Below, in pieces: positions 61,407 through 64,000 of a stretch of DNA of 64,000 nucleotides. How positions within the stretch are numbered: position 1 is the first letter of the stretch; each line of letters begins with the position of its first letter. The translations under genes and the position numbers were made by a program. This DNA is from Mycobacterium sp. 236(2023) (GTDB lineage: Bacteria; Actinomycetota; Actinomycetes; Mycobacteriales; Mycobacteriaceae): assembly GCF_029623955.1 (NCBI RefSeq), contig NZ_JARSBP010000002.1, positions 1,116,001 to 1,180,000 on the forward strand, in the 5' to 3' direction. Below the pieces are notes generated by a model, which worked only from the letters and a program-made list of their open reading frames with translations, made no database searches and was not told the DNA's origin.

Positions 61407-61771
61407 ACCCATGCCCCCAGCGTCTGGCCGGCGAAGGCCGCCGGAAGCCCCAGCGCGAGGCTCACCGCGATGTTGGCCACCGCGAGCCAGATCTGGCGTT
61501 CCTCGGCGAGTCGGTGGGTTTCGAGCATCCACGTGGAGAACGTCGTGTAGGACCCGACGAAGCCGGTCCCCGCCATCAGTGCCAGATGTGGGGGCAGCGC
61601 GAGGCCGGCGAGGAACCCGAGGAGCAGGGCACCGCTGACATTGACGACGAGCGTCCCGACGGGGAACGCCGTCCCCGCGCGTTTCGAGACGGCCTTGTCG
61701 ACGGTCAGCCGGGTGACCGCACCGAGACCGCCGAGCAGCGCCACCCCCATCCAGACGAGCACGTCGGTCAT
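61403..61771 (-). CDS. crcB: CrcB/FluC fluoride channel, second subunit
   Basis: A 122-residue four-segment membrane protein. The motifs [29 protein letters not shown] and [15 protein letters not shown] are FluC signatures, including the asparagine in TLVVNV and the TTFST stretch that line the pore and central sodium site. Mycobacterial and related FluC channels often occur as a pair; here the partner is directly upstream. They export fluoride to relieve toxicity. The start overlaps the previous crcB by four bases. Confidence 0.9.
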   Translation of the reverse strand: MTDVLVWMGVALLGGLGAVTRLTVDKAVSKRAGTAFPVGTLVVNVSGALLLGFLAGLALPPHLALMAGTGFVGSYTTFSTWMLETHRLAEERQIWLAVANIAVSLALGLPAAFAGQTLGAWV

Positions 61772-62163
61772 CGCCAGACCCTCGCGCGGCGCACGAGCAT
61801 CGTGCCGAAATAGGCCGCGAGCAGGCCCAGCGCGATGCTGGCCGCGAGATAGCCGGCCGCCAGACCGTAATGGCCGTGTTCGACCATCTTGATGGTCTCG
61901 ACCTGCATCGTGGAGAAGGTCGTGAGGCCGCCGCAGAGACCGGTGCCGAGGAAGGGCCGCCGATAACTCGACACCGGCAGGCGTTCCAGGAGTCGGGTGA
62001 CGAACACGGCGAGCAGGAACGCGCCGACGATGTTGACCGTGAACGTCGGCCATGGCCAGCGGCCCGGATCCGGCGCGGCGAGTTCCTCGAAGCCTGCGCG
62101 CGCCAGCGTGCCCACCGCGCCACCGGCGAACACTGCAGCCAGTTCTCGCCGGTCGAGCGCCAT
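61768..62163 (-). CDS. crcB: CrcB/FluC fluoride channel, first subunit
   Basis: A 131-residue FluC paralogue. Signatures are [31 protein letters not shown] and [15 protein letters not shown], with the pore asparagine and TTFST both intact. It likely forms a heterodimeric channel with the overlapping second crcB. The preferred ATG is 62163; a TTG at 62169 is an alternative. First gene of a three-gene operon with DUF190, in which all junctions overlap by four bases, so subunits should be made in fixed ratio. Confidence 0.88.
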   Translation of the reverse strand: MALDRRELAAVFAGGAVGTLARAGFEELAAPDPGRWPWPTFTVNIVGAFLLAVFVTRLLERLPVSSYRRPFLGTGLCGGLTTFSTMQVETIKMVEHGHYGLAAGYLAASIALGLLAAYFGTMLVRRARVWR

Positions 62164-62225
62164 TGGCAAAGTATGCCCATCCCTGCCCGTGCCGTGCGGG
62201 AGGCGGTAGGAGCAGAATCAACGGC

Positions 62226-63857
62226 ATGGCGAATCCGCGTGCCGGCCAAGTGGCGCAGCCCGAAGACCTCATCGACGTGGCCCAGGTCGTCACGGCGTAC
62301 TACACCGTCAGTCCCGACCCCGACAACGTCGACCAACAGGTCGTGTTCGGCACCTCGGGGCACCGGGGATCGAGCCTCGACGCGGCGTTCAACGAAGCGC
62401 ACATCGTCGCGACGACGCAGGCCATCGTCGAGTACCGCGCCGCGCAGGGCACCACCGGCCCGCTGTTCATCGGCCGCGACACGCACGCGCTGTCCGAGCC
62501 GGCGTGGGCGTCGGCGTTGGAGGTGCTGGCCGCCAACGACGTTGTCGTGATGATCGATTCGGCGGACCGCTACACCCCGACGCCTGCGGTCAGCCACGCT
62601 ATCCTGGCGTTCAATCGCGGGCGCGAGGGTGATCTCGCAGACGGAATAGTCGTGACCCCGTCGCACAACCCGCCCCGCGACGGTGGCTTCAAGTACAACC
62701 CGCCAAACGGCGGTCCCGCCGACACCGACGCCACCGGCGTCATCGCCAAGCGCGCCAACGAGATTCTGCGCGGCGGCCTCAAGGACGTGAAGCGCATCCC
62801 GCTGGTTCGCGCTCTGGGTACTGCGCAGCGCCATGACTACCTCGACGCCTACGTCGCCGACCTGCCCAACGTGGTCGACCTGCACGCGATCAGCGCCGAG
62901 GAGATCCGCATCGGCGCCGACCCACTGGGTGGCGCGAGCGTCGACTACTGGGGTGCCATCGCCGAGCGTCACAACCTGAAGCTGACCGTGGTGAACCCGC
63001 TCGTCGACGCCACGTGGCGCTTCATGACCCTCGACACCGACGGCAAGATCCGGATGGACTGCAGCTCACCGAACGCGATGGCCTCGCTCATTGCCAATCG
63101 GGACTCCTACCAGATCGCCACAGGCAACGACGCCGACTCCGACCGGCACGGCATCGTCACGCCCGACGGCGGCCTGATGAACCCGAACCACTACCTCGCG
63201 GTGGCGATCGACTACCTGTTCGCGCACCGGCCGGAATGGGCGCCGGACACGTCGGTGGGCAAGACCGCGGTGAGTTCGTCGATCATCGATCGCGTGGTGG
63301 CCGGTCTGGGTCGCACGCTGGTCGAGGTGCCGGTGGGATTCAAGTGGTTCGTCGACGGGCTGATCTCCGGGACGATCGGTTTCGGCGGCGAGGAGAGCGC
63401 GGGCGCGTCGCTCCTGCGCCGCGACGGCTCGGTGTGGACGACCGACAAGGACGGCATCATCATGGCGCTGCTCGCGTCGGAGATCCTCGCGGTGACAGGG
63501 TCAACGCCGTCGCAGCGGTACGCGGAGCTCGCCGAAAAGTACGGCGCCCCAACGTATGCCCGCATCGACGCACCTGCCAACCGCGAGCAGAAGGCGCGGC
63601 TGGCCAAACTGTCGGCCGATCAGGTGACCGCGACCGAGCTGGCGGGTGAGCCGATCACGGCGAAACTGACGACCGCACCGGGCAACGGTGCCTCGCTGGG
63701 CGGGCTGAAGGTGACGACGGAGAACGCGTGGTTCGCCGCACGCCCGTCGGGCACTGAGGACGTGTACAAGATCTACGCGGAATCGTTTCGCGGCCCAGAT
63801 CATCTCACCGAAGTTCAGGACGCTGCGCGCGCCGTGGTCAACTCAGTCATCGCGTGA
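62226..63857 (+). CDS. pgm: Alpha-D-glucose phosphoglucomutase
   Basis: A 543-residue phosphoglucomutase. The catalytic serine is S146 in [13 protein letters not shown], the metal loop is NDADSDRHG, the sugar-binding motif is [10 protein letters not shown], and the phosphate loop is [11 protein letters not shown]. It interconverts glucose 1-phosphate and glucose 6-phosphate, feeding glycogen, trehalose and cell-wall glycan synthesis. ATG 62226 gives the MANPRAGQ start. The stop overlaps the GTG of an MFS gene (GTGA). Divergent from the crcB operon. Confidence 0.93.
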   Translation: MANPRAGQVAQPEDLIDVAQVVTAYYTVSPDPDNVDQQVVFGTSGHRGSSLDAAFNEAHIVATTQAIVEYRAAQGTTGPLFIGRDTHALSEPAWASALEVLAANDVVVMIDSADRYTPTPAVSHAILAFNRGREGDLADGIVVTPSHNPPRDGGFKYNPPNGGPADTDATGVIAKRANEILRGGLKDVKRIPLVRALGTAQRHDYLDAYVADLPNVVDLHAISAEEIRIGADPLGGASVDYWGAIAERHNLKLTVVNPLVDATWRFMTLDTDGKIRMDCSSPNAMASLIANRDSYQIATGNDADSDRHGIVTPDGGLMNPNHYLAVAIDYLFAHRPEWAPDTSVGKTAVSSSIIDRVVAGLGRTLVEVPVGFKWFVDGLISGTIGFGGEESAGASLLRRDGSVWTTDKDGIIMALLASEILAVTGSTPSQRYAELAEKYGAPTYARIDAPANREQKARLAKLSADQVTATELAGEPITAKLTTAPGNGASLGGLKVTTENAWFAARPSGTEDVYKIYAESFRGPDHLTEVQDAARAVVNSVIA

Positions 63858-64000
63858 CGCGGACGGAGGGCGAGTGTCAGCCTCAGGCCAAACGCCGGTT
63901 GCCGCGAGAAGTCTGGGTTCTGGTCGCCGCCAATGTCGTAGTCGCATTGGGCTACGGGGTGGTGGCCCCGGTGCTGCCGCAGTACGCGCGGCACTTCGGG
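63854..64000 (+). CDS. MFS transporter, N-terminal fragment (cut by window end)
   Basis: The first 49 codons of an MFS-type transporter, starting at a GTG that overlaps the phosphoglucomutase stop. After a short basic leader (KRRLPREV) the first membrane segment reads [21 protein letters not shown] followed by PQYARHFG, a typical MFS first helix and loop. The rest of the gene lies beyond the window. Substrate cannot be predicted. Confidence 0.7.
   Translation, partial: MTRTEGECQPQAKRRLPREVWVLVAANVVVALGYGVVAPVLPQYARHFG

Noticed and set aside
1..64000. CRISPR arrays, tRNA, rRNA, insertion sequences, prophage or attachment sites
   Set aside because: No repeat-spacer pattern, no cloverleaf-like sequence, no transposase, integrase or terminal inverted repeats were found on reading both strands.

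Overview
The window is high-GC actinobacterial DNA, almost certainly from a rapid-growing mycobacterium (Mycolicibacterium type). The evidence is a mycobactin mbt-2 locus (mbtK/N/M/L) with IdeR-like iron boxes, an MmpL transporter, two exported cutinases, a GjpA-like envelope protein, an LmeA-like (DUF2993) protein, a LipJ-like hydrolase-cyclase, several F420/flavin luciferase-like oxidoreductases, and frequent GTG starts with ATGA/GTGA gene overlaps. I see no tRNA, rRNA, CRISPR array, insertion sequence or prophage, so this reads as ordinary chromosome.

Layout. 0-4 kb: a leftward redox operon (MarR regulator, F420:NADP-reductase-like protein, two luciferase-like F420 enzymes, an NmrA-like reductase). 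4-9 kb: a frameshifted YkuD-type transpeptidase remnant, an SDR, a hydrolase-adenylate cyclase fusion, and a frameshifted NYN-LOTUS gene. 8.7-13 kb: DUF2252, GT4 glycosyltransferase and GH13 glucosidase. 13-16.3 kb: a stress-type cassette (GlsB/YeaQ, CsbD, coiled-coil protein, DUF998). 16.4-22 kb: cutinase, an unusual zinc-ribbon SDR, bicupin, thioesterase, LmeA-like protein and Lrp regulator. 22-25.6 kb: a 1152-residue indolepyruvate ferredoxin oxidoreductase. 25.6-30.5 kb: second cutinase and a TetR-flanked operon (SDR, luciferase-like monooxygenase, altered antibiotic-kinase homologue, SnoaL-like protein). 30.5-37.5 kb: permease, exported esterase, methyltransferase, large LuxR/ATPase regulator, DUF4242.

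37.6-43.1 kb is the most striking signalling block: a PAS-ANTAR protein, a STAS antagonist, a 1382-residue protein that joins hybrid histidine kinase, receiver, PAS, PP2C phosphatase and RsbW-type kinase, and a second STAS protein, all tightly packed or overlapping. 43-47 kb: stand-alone LigD-type polymerase and a TRAP-TAXI transporter. 47.3-56.7 kb: envelope genes (MmpL, HAD hydrolase, repeat lipoprotein, GjpA-like protein, DUF808, DUF1254/1214 exported protein). 56.7-60.4 kb: mbtK facing mbtL-M-N. 60.4-64 kb: a DUF190/double CrcB fluoride-channel operon, phosphoglucomutase, and the start of an MFS transporter.

Two genes (4369-5141 and 7685-8598) carry apparent one-base deletions in short T runs. 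They may be real pseudogenes or sequencing errors. Several sharp palindromes (29835-29884, 44105-44119, 47771-47791, 37165-37180) are good operator candidates. No alignment or database search was possible. Family calls rest on recognised motifs, and start sites were picked by ribosome-binding sequence, overlap and conserved N-termini.
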